Shown here: positions 24,843-33,984 of the stretch, piece after piece | Position numbering within the stretch: position 1 is the first letter of the stretch | Layout of the letters: each line of letters starts with the position of its first letter | The notes under the pieces: model-generated | Told to the model about the DNA's origin: nothing | Database searches by the model: none | Seen by the model: the letters and a program-made list of their open reading frames with translations, nothing else | Position numbers and translations under genes: made by a program | From: CAYVHB01 sp964450865 | Lineage (GTDB): Bacteria; Bacillota; Clostridia; Saccharofermentanales; UBA5734 | Length of the DNA stretch: 64,000 bases | Direction: 5' to 3' | Assembly (NCBI GenBank): GCA_964450865.1 | Contig: CAYVHB010000006.1 | Span: forward strand, 55,547 to 119,546

Positions 24843-25037
24843 TTAAGGCTGGCGGATCGCAATCGCCCGGACCGGGCAGATCCGGATCGCTTCCTGCACC
24901 ACCGCATGATATTCATCCGGAATCAATGCCGGACCAACTGTGGCAACCATTTTTTCTGAAACAGCAAAAACGCAAGGTGCCATTTCCTCGCACCAGCCAC
25001 AACCAATGCAACGTTCACTATTGATGATCAAATCCAT
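24843..25037 (-). CDS. Small ferredoxin, single [4Fe-4S]-type
   Basis: 64 residues, preceded by AAGGAGC. CIGCGWC plus a distant Cys-Pro (RICPVRAI) gives the four ligands of one [4Fe-4S] cluster, as in Thermotoga/Desulfovibrio-type monocluster ferredoxins. An extra Cys in MAPCVF is present. It is a soluble electron carrier, plausibly for the hydrogenase. It is transcribed alone, convergent with mutM. Confidence 0.9.
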   Translation of the reverse strand: MDLIINSERCIGCGWCEEMAPCVFAVSEKMVATVGPALIPDEYHAVVQEAIRICPVRAIAIRQP

Positions 25038-25135
25038 GACCGGCTGCTCCTTCCGATCCTCATGGTCTCATTGTAACTTATAAAAATATATCCGTATCGC
25101 GACGATTTGTCACGCTATTTGAGAGGAGTCTTTCT

Positions 25136-25948
25136 GTGCCTAGCAATTCAACCGTTTCATCCCCTTGCCTGGTATTTTTTGACATCGACGGCACATTGGT
25201 CGACCGTGAGTCAAGGATTCCACAATCAGCCCTGGCTGCGATTTCCGAGTTGCGCCGGCGAGGTCACCTGACCTTTCTCAATACCGGGCGGTCTTTCTCG
25301 GCTATTCAGGCTGATATCCTGCAGGGGCCGTTTGATGGCGTCATTGCGGCTTGTGGAACCCATATCGAGTATCACGGTCAGACGCTGCTCAATAACCTGA
25401 TTAATCCAGCCTTGATGGCGGAAATCCTGCCCCTCATGGAGGCCAGCCAGATTGACCTCTGGCTGGAAGGTCCAGAGCATATTTATATTGCCGATCTCAA
25501 TCCAAAAGGCTTCTTGGCTCTGGTGATACAGTATTTTGCCAGTATGCCGGGTGTAATGGCCGACTGGCATCGGGAACCTGTCCATGCCATCCGTGCCAAT
25601 AAAATGAGTTACCATTTGCGGCCAGAAAGCCGGATGGAAGATTGCCTGCCGCTGCTTGAACAATATTTTACCCTGATCAGCCATCGCCCGGAACATGGTG
25701 AAATTGTCCCGCAAGGATTCACCAAGGCGACCGGAATCCAGTTTATGCTCCGGCATCTTGACTTGCCCCGGCACCAGACCTATGCCTTTGGTGACAGTCT
25801 CAATGACGTGGAAATGCTGGACTTTGTGCAGTATGGAATTGCCATGGCCGGCAGTCGTCATCATGTCCTGCAAGTGAGCAATCACGTAACCGGCACCCCT
25901 GAGGAAGATGGCATTGCCAACGCCTTGCGGCATTACCAGCTGATCTGA
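25136..25948 (+). CDS. Cof-type HAD-IIB sugar-phosphate phosphatase
   Basis: 270 residues from a GTG, eight bases after GAGAGGAG; no in-frame ATG lies before the first motif. HAD motif I is FFDIDGTLVD, motif II LNTGRS, motif III near KATGIQFML and motif IV FGDSLNDVEML. A Cof-type cap lies between II and III. It dephosphorylates small phosphorylated metabolites in the cytoplasm; the substrate is unknown. No operon partner. Confidence 0.9.
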   Translation: MPSNSTVSSPCLVFFDIDGTLVDRESRIPQSALAAISELRRRGHLTFLNTGRSFSAIQADILQGPFDGVIAACGTHIEYHGQTLLNNLINPALMAEILPLMEASQIDLWLEGPEHIYIADLNPKGFLALVIQYFASMPGVMADWHREPVHAIRANKMSYHLRPESRMEDCLPLLEQYFTLISHRPEHGEIVPQGFTKATGIQFMLRHLDLPRHQTYAFGDSLNDVEMLDFVQYGIAMAGSRHHVLQVSNHVTGTPEEDGIANALRHYQLI

Positions 25949-26111
25949 CTGAAAGCGTTTCCGCTGAAAATATCGCGAAATATCTCTGTTTATTTGTTTC
26001 AATTCATGAAATATAACAGACCCGTGTCAGAATCTCTTGACAAAAACACCTGAATGGAACAAGCTGTTGACAGACTCCTTCAACACAAAAATAGAAAGCA
26101 GGTGCATGTAG

Positions 26112-26369
26112 ATGAAGGTTTTTAACGTTGATGTTGATTCATTTTCCAAGCTGATCCAGGAATGCAAGGGCCAGGTTATAATTGTCACTGAAGATGGCGA
26201 CCGTCTGGTTACCAATAGCCTTCTGTCAGCAATCGTTGGCTTATCAACCGTTCTGAAGGTTGCCTCCTTAAAGGAAATCGAATTTGAGTGTGAGAATCCG
26301 GAAGATCGTATTCGCGTGTTGGAATTTATGATGCGTTATCGTACTCCGGAAGGCATAGCCGATAAATAA
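26112..26369 (+). CDS. Small conserved-looking protein of unknown function
   Basis: 85 residues, with AAGCAGGTG upstream. No signal or membrane segment. The sequence has mixed alpha/beta character (VIIVTEDGDRLV, then a hydrophobic helix SAIVGLSTVLKVASL) and ends with NPEDRIRVLEFMMRY. It resembles small proteins common in gut Firmicutes that are often misnamed; no function is claimed. A near-perfect terminator hairpin follows about 75 bases after the stop. Confidence 0.75.
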   Translation: MKVFNVDVDSFSKLIQECKGQVIIVTEDGDRLVTNSLLSAIVGLSTVLKVASLKEIEFECENPEDRIRVLEFMMRYRTPEGIADK

Positions 26370-26442
26370 TCGTCATAATGGACACGGAATCGCGTATGAT
26401 TCCCGGCGTTCAGCCACAACAACTGATACCAGCGCATTGACA

Positions 26443-26473
26443 AAGAGCGAGATCCGGCGATCTCGCTCTTATT
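26443..26473 (+). terminator. Terminator hairpin with 12-bp perfect stem
   Basis: AAGAGCGAGATC-CGGC-GATCTCGCTCTT followed by ATTATT. It ends the small unknown gene and may also insulate larA from the other side. Confidence 0.8.
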
Positions 26474-26560
26474 ATTGTCAGGGGGCAATCCATGCCGACC
26501 GATATCATGTATTTGACTATCTGGTCTTCATCACATTGACTCCGGAAGGGGCGATCCAGG

Positions 26561-26576
26561 CGTTTCATGTGAAACA
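26561..26576. promoter_or_regulatory. Degenerate parS-like site
   Basis: CGTTTCATGTGAAACA differs from the parS consensus TGTTTCACGTGAAACA at two positions (first base and one central base). It lies about 26 kb left of the perfect sites. ParB binding is possible but unproven. Confidence 0.4.
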
Positions 26577-26623
26577 TCTGATGCATGTTCACCTCTGTGA
26601 AACACCTGGCGCGTGTTCACCTC
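26568..26623. repeat. Two tandem 28-bp hairpin-forming units
   Basis: 26568-26595 and 26596-26623 match at 24 of 28 bases; all four differences are transitions. Each unit has GTGAAACA at one end and TGTTCAC at the other, so each can fold. The first overlaps the parS-like site. Confidence 0.8.
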
Positions 26624-26654
26624 GGCGTCAGGCTAGATCATTGAGCATAGCCTA

Positions 26655-27899
26655 TTAGCCAATTTCCGGCAGGGTGGAACCACCATAGGGCATGACCAGG
26701 ACACTGGCATCCGGGCCCAGTGCCTCAAGTGCAGCCTGCAAGGCTATTTCAGCGGTGGCAAAAGGTTCCAGATTGACAGAACTGACAAACTCAGGAGTCA
26801 GGTCGCTGACCAGGAATATGCGGGCATTTTTCAGGACCATCGCAATCGCCGCGGCCTTATGACCACCCAGTTCAAAATTGCGGGCAATCTCTTCGACCAT
26901 GAACGCTGGACTGTAATGGGTCATCCAATGCTCAAAACAAGGCTCACCCAGCCCCTCTTTACACGAGGCAATCCAGAGAATAATACCTCCATCACGCACG
27001 GCATGGCGGGCATTGTCCAGGGCCTTCTGCGCCTGATACATGTTGATATCCTTGGGATAGCCACCCGGCGAGACAATAACCAGATCGGCTTTGCGCGGCA
27101 GGCGGCACTTATACAGCCGATCCAGGAAGGCACAGCCAACACGGTGGGCCCCGATCGGATGGCCGGCCACGGCTTTGACGATCTTTTTCTTCTCATCCAG
27201 TACGACATTGAGAATAAAATCAATCGATATCAGATTGAGCACATCATCGATATCCTGGCGGACCGGATTGTCATCGATGGCGCCCGCCCTGGCTTGTGGC
27301 TGCACCATCCGGCTATGGTTTTGCTGGATCGCATCATGGGTACAGACCCCGGGCATGATTGCCTTGGCTCCACCGCTATAACCGGCAAAATAATGAAATT
27401 CAATATTACCCAGACAAATCCGGCGATCAGCCTCAACAACCGGCCGATAAACATCGACCCGGGTATTGAAACGGGTATAGCCGACTGGCACGCAGTCCCC
27501 GGTATCCAGATCCAGACAGCGGACCGATTCAAAAACGGCATCACCAACCAGATAGCGCATCTCCTGTTCAGTATGACGGCGATGGCTGCCCAGGCCAAAA
27601 GCGATAATTATATCCTCTGCCTTGATCCCGGCTGCATACAAGGACTCCAGCAGCGGCGGCAAGACAACCTTGCTGGGCATGGGACGCGTAATATCACTGG
27701 TAATAATCGCTATTTTCTCGCCAGGACGAACCACCTCGGCCAGAAGCGGTGAATCAATCGGTTCCGCCAGGGCCCGGCGAACTTCAGCTTCACCAGTCAG
27801 CCCCAGTTCGATTTGATTGGGGGTCAGGATACCGGCCAGATTGCTGTCAGGAATATCCAGTTCTACGGTTGATTTGCCAAAGCCAAGATTCACACGCAT
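26655..27899 (-). CDS. larA: LarA-family nickel-pincer racemase/epimerase
   Basis: 414 residues from ATG 27899 (MRVNLGFGKSTVEL), preceded by GAGGAAATGATC; longer in-frame starts add a non-conserved head. Family motifs: SDITRPMPS, FGLGSHRRHT and FHYFAGYSGGAKAIMPGVC, containing the histidines and lysine that bind the nickel-pincer nucleotide. LarA racemises lactate; many homologues epimerise other alpha-hydroxy acids, so the substrate is open. The maturation proteins LarB, LarC and LarE are not nearby. It is divergent from the DeoR regulator, which may control it. Confidence 0.85.
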   Translation of the reverse strand: MRVNLGFGKSTVELDIPDSNLAGILTPNQIELGLTGEAEVRRALAEPIDSPLLAEVVRPGEKIAIITSDITRPMPSKVVLPPLLESLYAAGIKAEDIIIAFGLGSHRRHTEQEMRYLVGDAVFESVRCLDLDTGDCVPVGYTRFNTRVDVYRPVVEADRRICLGNIEFHYFAGYSGGAKAIMPGVCTHDAIQQNHSRMVQPQARAGAIDDNPVRQDIDDVLNLISIDFILNVVLDEKKKIVKAVAGHPIGAHRVGCAFLDRLYKCRLPRKADLVIVSPGGYPKDINMYQAQKALDNARHAVRDGGIILWIASCKEGLGEPCFEHWMTHYSPAFMVEEIARNFELGGHKAAAIAMVLKNARIFLVSDLTPEFVSSVNLEPFATAEIALQAALEALGPDASVLVMPYGGSTLPEIG

Positions 27900-28045
27900 G
27901 ATCATTTCCTCAATTCTTTCTTGTATAAAATGTCTTTCATTCAACGCGATTGCCGGTTCGCCCATCATCGAGAACTGATCCGGCCGGCGGCCCCAGAATT
28001 CGGGCCGCCGTTCATCGTATCTTATTTTACCATAAACATAACCAA

Positions 28046-28075
28046 AATATAACATAAAACAGCCCATTCTGTAAA
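28046..28075 (-). promoter_or_regulatory. Candidate promoter of larA
   Basis: On the minus strand TTTACA, 18-base spacer, TATATT, about 150 bases before the larA start. The rest of the 27900-28386 gap is AT-rich, non-coding, and gave no convincing operator. Confidence 0.5.
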
Positions 28076-28386
28076 GGATTAACCACAATAAAAGACCGCA
28101 GGATTGACAACCTGACAATCTCATCCTGACAAAGTTAACTAATATACAACCGGAAGGCACTCAATCATTTTAATAAGGATATTGCAGGAAGGCCGCTGTT
28201 ATCGGATATGTCAAGCGATTACATCGATACAGTTTGAAAGATCAATGTTCTGATGTTTCTAAAAGGCTGCACAAAAAGATAACCAGAATATTGCCAACAT
28301 ATCCATTTTCAGATTAAATCAATTGTGCTATATTGAAAATGATCGTTTGACAAAATTAGCAGACTGACACAAGGTGGGATAAACAG

Positions 28387-29139
28387 ATGCGCACAGACCG
28401 GCTCCGGGAATTTGAAGAGTACATGCAGGAGAAACGTTCAGCTACGATTCCAGAATTATGCGAACATTTTAACGTATCGCTGAATACAATTCGCCGCGAT
28501 ATCAAGGAACTGGTCAAGAACGGTTCCATTACCAAGGTCTATGGCGGTATTATCTGGAACCAGGAGGATAACATCGTACCCTTTACAGCCCGCAGTTCAG
28601 TTGCGCTTGAGGAAAAACGGCATATTGGCAGCCTGGCAGCCAGCCTGATTGAAGATGGTGAGACCATCTATATTGACTCAGGAACCACTGCCGTCTATAT
28701 CTTGCCTTTCATTGCCAATCGTAAAAACGTTACAGTTGTCAGCAATAGCCTGATCGTTTTCAATGAGATCCAGAAATATCCCGACCTGAATTTGCTGACG
28801 GCAGGGGGCATCTACAATCAAAAAACAAAGTCTTTTGTCGGCCTGACTGCAATCAATGGATTTAATGACATCCGGATCCGCAAGGCTTTCATGAGTTCAA
28901 CCGGTGTCAGCATTGAGGCAGGTGCCACCAATAATAGTCTGCACGAGGCTGAGATCAAACGGGCTGTCATCAGCCATGCGCAGAAAGTAGTCCTGATGGT
29001 TGATCACAGCAAGCTTGATCGCTCCGCGGCCATCTGCTTTTGTGACCTCGACCAGCTGGCCTGTTTTGTCACAGATCGCCGGCCGCCGGATAAATACATC
29101 CGTTTCTTCGAGCAACATCATATCATGGTGAAGTACTGA
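28387..29139 (+). CDS. DeoR-family transcriptional regulator
   Basis: 250 residues, with AAGGTGG upstream. The N-terminal winged helix reads TIPELCEHFNVSLNTIRRDIKELVKNG, the family signature, then GGI. The C-terminal sugar-phosphate-isomerase-like sensor shows IYIDSGTTAVYI and NSLIVFNEI. DeoR proteins repress sugar operons and are released by phosphorylated intermediates; Bacillus IolR is one. Its position between larA (divergent) and the end of the iol/transketolase operon (convergent) makes it the best candidate controller of both, by inference. Confidence 0.92.
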   Translation: MRTDRLREFEEYMQEKRSATIPELCEHFNVSLNTIRRDIKELVKNGSITKVYGGIIWNQEDNIVPFTARSSVALEEKRHIGSLAASLIEDGETIYIDSGTTAVYILPFIANRKNVTVVSNSLIVFNEIQKYPDLNLLTAGGIYNQKTKSFVGLTAINGFNDIRIRKAFMSSTGVSIEAGATNNSLHEAEIKRAVISHAQKVVLMVDHSKLDRSAAICFCDLDQLACFVTDRRPPDKYIRFFEQHHIMVKY

Positions 29140-29175
29140 CGATGATTATTCTTTATATCTGATCTTTTTTGATCT

Positions 29176-29219
29176 CAAAAAAGGGAATCCGACCTGCAAC
29201 AGGACGGATTCCCTTTTTC
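29176..29219. terminator. Bidirectional terminator between deoR-type gene and transketolase operon
   Basis: AAAAAGGGAATCCG...CGGATTCCCTTTTT, with A-run and T-run on the two sides, lies between convergent genes. Confidence 0.85.
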
Positions 29220-29308
29220 TTATGCTTTCCATTGTAAATGGCTAGAATGAAAGTACTGGGTATGGCCTGGTTATCTGGCAATTACCCGAACATTCACCCG
29301 TTTTGGTT

Positions 29309-30274
29309 TTAAGCTTTGCGGGCCAGGACAGCCTTGACTTTCTCAACAACCTTCTCAGCTGTCAGGCCAAAGCGTTTCTGCAGATAATCCTGCGGTCCAA
29401 CTTCGCCAAATTCATCCTGAACGCCAACCATTTCAACCGGTGTCGGGCAATTCTGGGCCAGCACATCAGCAACGGCACTGCCCAGGCCACCGATGACGTT
29501 GTGATTCTCAGCCGTCACAACAGCGCCGGTCTTGGTCGCGTAGGCGATAACCGCTTCCTTGTCGATCGGCTTGACCGTGAACACATCGAAAACTGCGACT
29601 GAAATGCCTTCGGCTTCCAGAATTTTTGCAGCTTTCAGGGATTCAGCGACCATGATGCCAGCGGCAAAGATGACAGCGTCGCTGCCTTCACGCAGCAGGG
29701 CAGCCTTGCCAACTTCAAAGTCCGCACCAGCCCCATATACAGTCATGCATTCTTTGCGGCCCATGCGGACATATTTCAGGCCAGGCAGCTCGATCAGCTT
29801 GGGCAGCAGGTTCTCAAGCATGGCGGCGTCCGTGATGTCGATAACCGTAGCATGCGGCACAGCCCGATACAGGGCCATGTCTTCAAACGGCATATGCGTA
29901 CCGCCGTTGAAGGCAGCCGTCACGCCAGCGTCACTGCCGATCAGCAGGACATTGTTTTTCGCATAGCCAACCGAAAGGAAGACCTGGTCAAAACAACGGC
30001 GGGATGCAAATGGCCCGAAGGTGTGAGCCAGCGGCTTGAGGCCGGATGCGGACAGACCGGCGGCCAGGCCAGCCATGTTGGCTTCGGCGACGCCGACGTT
30101 GTAAGCCCGTTCCGGATTGGCATCGGCCCACTTCTTGGTGCCGATGGAACTCATCAGGTCAGCATCAAGATAAACAAATTTCGGATCCTCGCCCATTTTT
30201 CCGACGCAGGCGCCGAAAACGTCTTTCATGGCTTTTTTGTCTTTTTCACCAGTATAAGCAACCGTATAGTTCAT
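29309..30274 (-). CDS. Transketolase, C-terminal subunit
   Basis: 321 residues from ATG 30274, two bases after the stop of the N-terminal subunit. It carries the pyrimidine-binding half: NVGVAEANMAGLAAGLSASG with the glutamate that activates TPP, LAHTFGPFASRR and a C-terminal transketolase domain (FTVKPIDKEAVI). Together with the N-terminal subunit it moves two-carbon ketol units between sugar phosphates. It is the last gene of a seven-gene leftward operon. The true donor and acceptor may be unusual given the neighbours. Confidence 0.93.
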   Translation of the reverse strand: MNYTVAYTGEKDKKAMKDVFGACVGKMGEDPKFVYLDADLMSSIGTKKWADANPERAYNVGVAEANMAGLAAGLSASGLKPLAHTFGPFASRRCFDQVFLSVGYAKNNVLLIGSDAGVTAAFNGGTHMPFEDMALYRAVPHATVIDITDAAMLENLLPKLIELPGLKYVRMGRKECMTVYGAGADFEVGKAALLREGSDAVIFAAGIMVAESLKAAKILEAEGISVAVFDVFTVKPIDKEAVIAYATKTGAVVTAENHNVIGGLGSAVADVLAQNCPTPVEMVGVQDEFGEVGPQDYLQKRFGLTAEKVVEKVKAVLARKA

Positions 30275-30276
30275 AA

Positions 30277-31134
30277 TCAGTACTCCCATCCTTCCCCTCT
30301 GATTGCGGCCAGTTCAGTTTCAATATCTGCAATTGCCTTATCAGCCAGTTCCGGTGTTACCACGATGTGATGATTAGCGACCATCTCTTCAACGGCCTTG
30401 ACGCCTGCGCCTTTGATGGTGTGCAGGACGATCATGTGCGGCTGACCCTTGACGGCCTTGGCGGCCTCGATCGCCTCATAGATCGCTTCAACATCCTGGC
30501 CATTGATCTCCTGGGAGTGCCAGCCAAACTGTTCGAATTTGCTGCGGACATCCTTAAGGTCCATGATATCCTTGGTATAGCCATCAAGCTGCTTCTTGTT
30601 GTAATCACAGAAAGCGATGACATTGTCGAGCTTGTTGTGGCCGGCGAACTGGGCACCTTCCCAGATCTGGCCTTCGTTGAGCTCACCGTCACCGACGATC
30701 AGGAAGACATAGTTCTCATGCTTCTGGATGCGATCGCCCAGGGCCAGGCCCAGGCCGGTCGACATTCCCTGGCCCAGGGAACCGGTCGTCATATCGATAC
30801 CCGGTGTCTGATTGCGGTCACAATGGCTGGGCAGGCGGGTACCGGGAATATTCAGGGTCTTGAGCCAGTCCATGGGGAAGAAGCCTTTCAGGGCAAGTGT
30901 CGCATAAAGTGACGGGCCAGCGTGGCCTTTTGAGCAAACCAGCTTGTCACGCTGCGGCCAGGCCGGATTCTGCGGGTCATAGCGCATGACGGCGCCGTAC
31001 AGGACGGCAAAGGTGTCGGCAATTGACATCGCGCCACCGACATGGCCAAATCCGCGGGCTTTGAATTCCTTCATCGTCTCCAGCCGGATTTCCAGGGCGA
31101 ATTCTTTCAGTTTCCTTAACAGTGTCTGATCCAT
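30277..31134 (-). CDS. Transketolase, N-terminal subunit
   Basis: 285 residues from ATG 31134, six bases after AAGGAAGGGG; ATG 31140 is an alternative. TPP diphosphate-binding motif GDGELNEGQIWE with the later Asn; also GHVGGAMSIADT, CSKGHAGPSLYA and TGSLGQGMSTGLGLA. Split transketolases of this kind are frequent in Firmicutes sugar clusters. About 270 non-coding bases separate it from pgk, with nothing clear in them. Confidence 0.93.
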   Translation of the reverse strand: MDQTLLRKLKEFALEIRLETMKEFKARGFGHVGGAMSIADTFAVLYGAVMRYDPQNPAWPQRDKLVCSKGHAGPSLYATLALKGFFPMDWLKTLNIPGTRLPSHCDRNQTPGIDMTTGSLGQGMSTGLGLALGDRIQKHENYVFLIVGDGELNEGQIWEGAQFAGHNKLDNVIAFCDYNKKQLDGYTKDIMDLKDVRSKFEQFGWHSQEINGQDVEAIYEAIEAAKAVKGQPHMIVLHTIKGAGVKAVEEMVANHHIVVTPELADKAIADIETELAAIRGEGWEY

Positions 31135-31404
31135 TAGCATCCCCTTCCTTATAAGAAAAATTCAAGAGCTTGGCGGAAAACGGGGCCCTGGATCATCATT
31201 TCCAGGGCCCGGCTCCAGCCAAACTCAGTTTAAGACAGATTGCCCGGCGGTGTCGATATCTAAAATTGCTCTGTCACTTGCAATCATTGAGCTGTCACCA
31301 TCAAGGCCATATGAACCCCGCCACGCGAATCCGTGTAGGCCAGGCCGGCATCGGGTCGTGATGTCCAGATGGGAAGCCATCGCCAGGCAGGTTTCAACTG
31401 GCTG

Positions 31405-32652
31405 TCAGGCTTTGCTGTCCCGTTCGTAGGCCGCTTCCATCGCCTCGATCAGCGGCAGTTTCTTGCCGGAGAGGAAGCGAACCATGGCACCGCCGGCTGT
31501 ACAGACATAATTGATATCTTTCAGGTCAATAAAACGGCTGGCTGCGCTGACGGTATCACCGCCACCGATGACCGAGTAGCCGGGTGCACTGGCAATCGAC
31601 TGCCACAAGGCCCGGGTACCGGCTTCAAAAAGCGGATTCTCGTAAACGCCGGCCGGACCGTTGACGAAAATGGTACCGGCAGACTTCAGGATCTGGTCGT
31701 AACGGGTCATGGTATCCGGTCCAATATCCAGGAACATGGCCGTATCCATCGGCAGGCCAGCCAGACCGGTGATCGTGCGCTGGTCATTGACGGCGTAAGC
31801 CAGGTCGGATGGCACTTCAATCCGATCCGGATAGTCCCGCAGATACTCGCGGGCCGGCTCGACGAAGACTATCAGGTCCTTGTCCTTGAGGAACTGCTCA
31901 TAGGCTGCACCGATCTGGTAACCCTGGGCCAGCAGCATGATCACACCGGTCACGCCACACGTCAGGATCTTGTCGGCCGTGCCATTCTGCAGCACTTGCT
32001 TCATCATGCCAAATGCATCCGAGATCTTGGCACCACCCAGCACGAAAACTGCCGGCTTGGCCGCGCCATTCATCACCTTGTACAATGCCTCGTACTCGTT
32101 ATAGAGCAGGAAGCCGCCGGCTGTCGGCAACAGTTCCTGGAATGCCACCATGCTGGGGGCGTTCCGGTGAGCTGCCGCAAAAGCATCATTGACATAAATG
32201 TCAAACAGGGGGGCGATCGTGCGAACCAGCCAGGTATCCAGCATCTCCCTGGCCGTCAGCTTGACTTCTTTTTCAAAACCGGAGACCTCTTCCGTCAGAT
32301 AACGCAGATTCCCCAGGAAAATGGCTTCGCCCGGCTTGAGTGCCTTGACCCTGGTCACGGCAGCCAGGCCACAGACATCATCGATGTATGCAATCGGCTG
32401 GCCCAGGTGCTGACCCAGTTTCTCGGCATGTTCAGCCATCGGGATCAGATTCTGGTAATCGAGCGTATCACCCTGATGGGCAATAATTGCCAGTCTGGCG
32501 CCATGTTCAAGCAGATAACGGATCGTCGGAATGCTTTTCTTGATGCGGTTTTCGTTGACAATCCGCCGGGTCTGCGGATCGATCGGCGAATTGACATCGA
32601 CCCTCAGCAGGACGGCCTTACCCTGATAGTCGTAACTTTCGAGGGATTTCAT
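31405..32652 (-). CDS. pgk: Phosphoglycerate kinase, divergent archaeal-like form
   Basis: 415 residues from ATG 32652 (GGAAG five bases upstream, overlapping the previous stop region); ATG 32664 is possible. PGK motifs: LLRVDVNSPIDP, IVNENRIKKSIPTI, LGNLRYLTEE, YVNDAFAAAHRNAPS, VFVLGGAKISDAF, FVNGPAGVYE, VIGGGDTVSA and TAGGAMVRFL. GPAGVYE and the general spacing resemble archaeal PGK more than the usual bacterial one, and the canonical SHxGRP loop is AHQGDT here. It makes ATP from an acyl phosphate, normally 1,3-bisphosphoglycerate. It is tightly coupled to a type II GAPDH. Confidence 0.88.
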   Translation of the reverse strand: MKSLESYDYQGKAVLLRVDVNSPIDPQTRRIVNENRIKKSIPTIRYLLEHGARLAIIAHQGDTLDYQNLIPMAEHAEKLGQHLGQPIAYIDDVCGLAAVTRVKALKPGEAIFLGNLRYLTEEVSGFEKEVKLTAREMLDTWLVRTIAPLFDIYVNDAFAAAHRNAPSMVAFQELLPTAGGFLLYNEYEALYKVMNGAAKPAVFVLGGAKISDAFGMMKQVLQNGTADKILTCGVTGVIMLLAQGYQIGAAYEQFLKDKDLIVFVEPAREYLRDYPDRIEVPSDLAYAVNDQRTITGLAGLPMDTAMFLDIGPDTMTRYDQILKSAGTIFVNGPAGVYENPLFEAGTRALWQSIASAPGYSVIGGGDTVSAASRFIDLKDINYVCTAGGAMVRFLSGKKLPLIEAMEAAYERDSKA

Positions 32653-32654
32653 TT

Positions 32655-33677
32655 TTACTTCCATTTGCCCAACCCCAGGTATTCATTGGTTTTCGCGGTG
32701 CCGGAGTTGCGGTCAGTCTGCATGCCGGTACAGGCGCGAATGGCATCCATGGTTTCCGGAATGGTAACGGCTTCCTGCGGGATATTGATTGCATACATGA
32801 CGCTGTCACCAGTCTCGACGATACTCTCTTCCCAGACGGCGATTTCATACATGTCACCGCGCGGATTGCCCAGGTCACGGGCATAGCGGAACAGGGAAGC
32901 GTTGCCCATGAAGCCATCAGCGAGACGGACGACGCGGATGCGGTCATGCTTGGCGAAAGCGGCCAGGGCCATTTCCTTGGTGATTTTCTGCTTGCCGGTG
33001 GCAACAACGGTAATGATGTGGCCATGGGTCACCGGGGTATGCACGAGAATACCGGTTGCATCAATGTGCGGCATGATAGTCATCAGGTCAAGGGCCTGGT
33101 GGCTCGGGGCTTTGTCGACCTGCAGGGCATTGGTCAGGCCGCGATGATAGTCACCCGGATCAGCGACGCGGCGGATGATTGTAATCGCAACCCGGTCAAT
33201 GCCGTAGGCGCGATCAAGACAGTCAACCGAACGGATCAGGCCAGTCGTATTGCAGCTGGTCAGCTTCAGGAACTGGGCGCCCATGCCCTTTTCAAAGTTG
33301 GCATAGCCATGGAAGAATACATCAGCAACCGCGTTCTTTTCACCGCCCTGGAAAATGGCCTTCTTGCCGTAGCGGGCGTAGATTTCCTTGTTCTTGGCGC
33401 CAACGCCGGCACTGGTGGCATCAAGAATGACATCACACTGGGCCACAAGTTCTTCAAGCGTACCGCTGACCGGGATATCCAGCGCTTCGAACTGCTCCTT
33501 GTAATCCGGGATAGCCAGGAAAAGATTGTATGGCATACCCTTTTCCTTGAGAGCCCGCAGGGCCAGGGTCGGAGCAACATCAGCCACGCCAACCAGCTGC
33601 ATGTCACCCTGGCGGGCCACGCCGTCAGCCAGACGCTGACCGATTACACCATAACCGACTACACCAACTTTTGTCAT
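32655..33677 (-). CDS. Type II (archaeal-type) glyceraldehyde-3-phosphate dehydrogenase
   Basis: 340 residues, preceded by AGGAGG. The N-terminal Rossmann motif is VGVVGYGVIGQRLADGV, and the active-site segment SCNTTGLIR carries the catalytic Cys of type II enzymes; FQGGEK also fits archaeal homologues and not the bacterial GapA type (SCTTN). It oxidises an aldehyde phosphate to an acyl phosphate with NAD(P)+. With the adjoining PGK it makes an ATP-yielding pair. The substrate may not be ordinary G3P, since the pair sits in a specialised operon. Confidence 0.9.
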   Translation of the reverse strand: MTKVGVVGYGVIGQRLADGVARQGDMQLVGVADVAPTLALRALKEKGMPYNLFLAIPDYKEQFEALDIPVSGTLEELVAQCDVILDATSAGVGAKNKEIYARYGKKAIFQGGEKNAVADVFFHGYANFEKGMGAQFLKLTSCNTTGLIRSVDCLDRAYGIDRVAITIIRRVADPGDYHRGLTNALQVDKAPSHQALDLMTIMPHIDATGILVHTPVTHGHIITVVATGKQKITKEMALAAFAKHDRIRVVRLADGFMGNASLFRYARDLGNPRGDMYEIAVWEESIVETGDSVMYAINIPQEAVTIPETMDAIRACTGMQTDRNSGTAKTNEYLGLGKWK

Positions 33678-33984
33678 AATGAAATCCTCCTAAAACTTTC
33701 CGGCAGGCCAGCTGCATACGGATTGAAAACGAATACTGGGGTTTGCATGAATCCAGGTTTCAACAGGAAATAGAGCAAGAACAGGAATCCTGACATTAAT
33801 TTCAGAACCCTCGCCAACGGTTCGCGTGAATCCTGTTTTCAGCGTTGAAGACGGCGTTAACCATGAATATAATTCTGGCGTGCACGCTGAATGGCTGTTC
33901 ACTCCCGGTCGGCCCTTGTTAAACCGGCCGGGAGCCGTCATGATCAGTTTGTGCTGTCCTGTCAGGCAGTCAGCCCGGGCTGGC

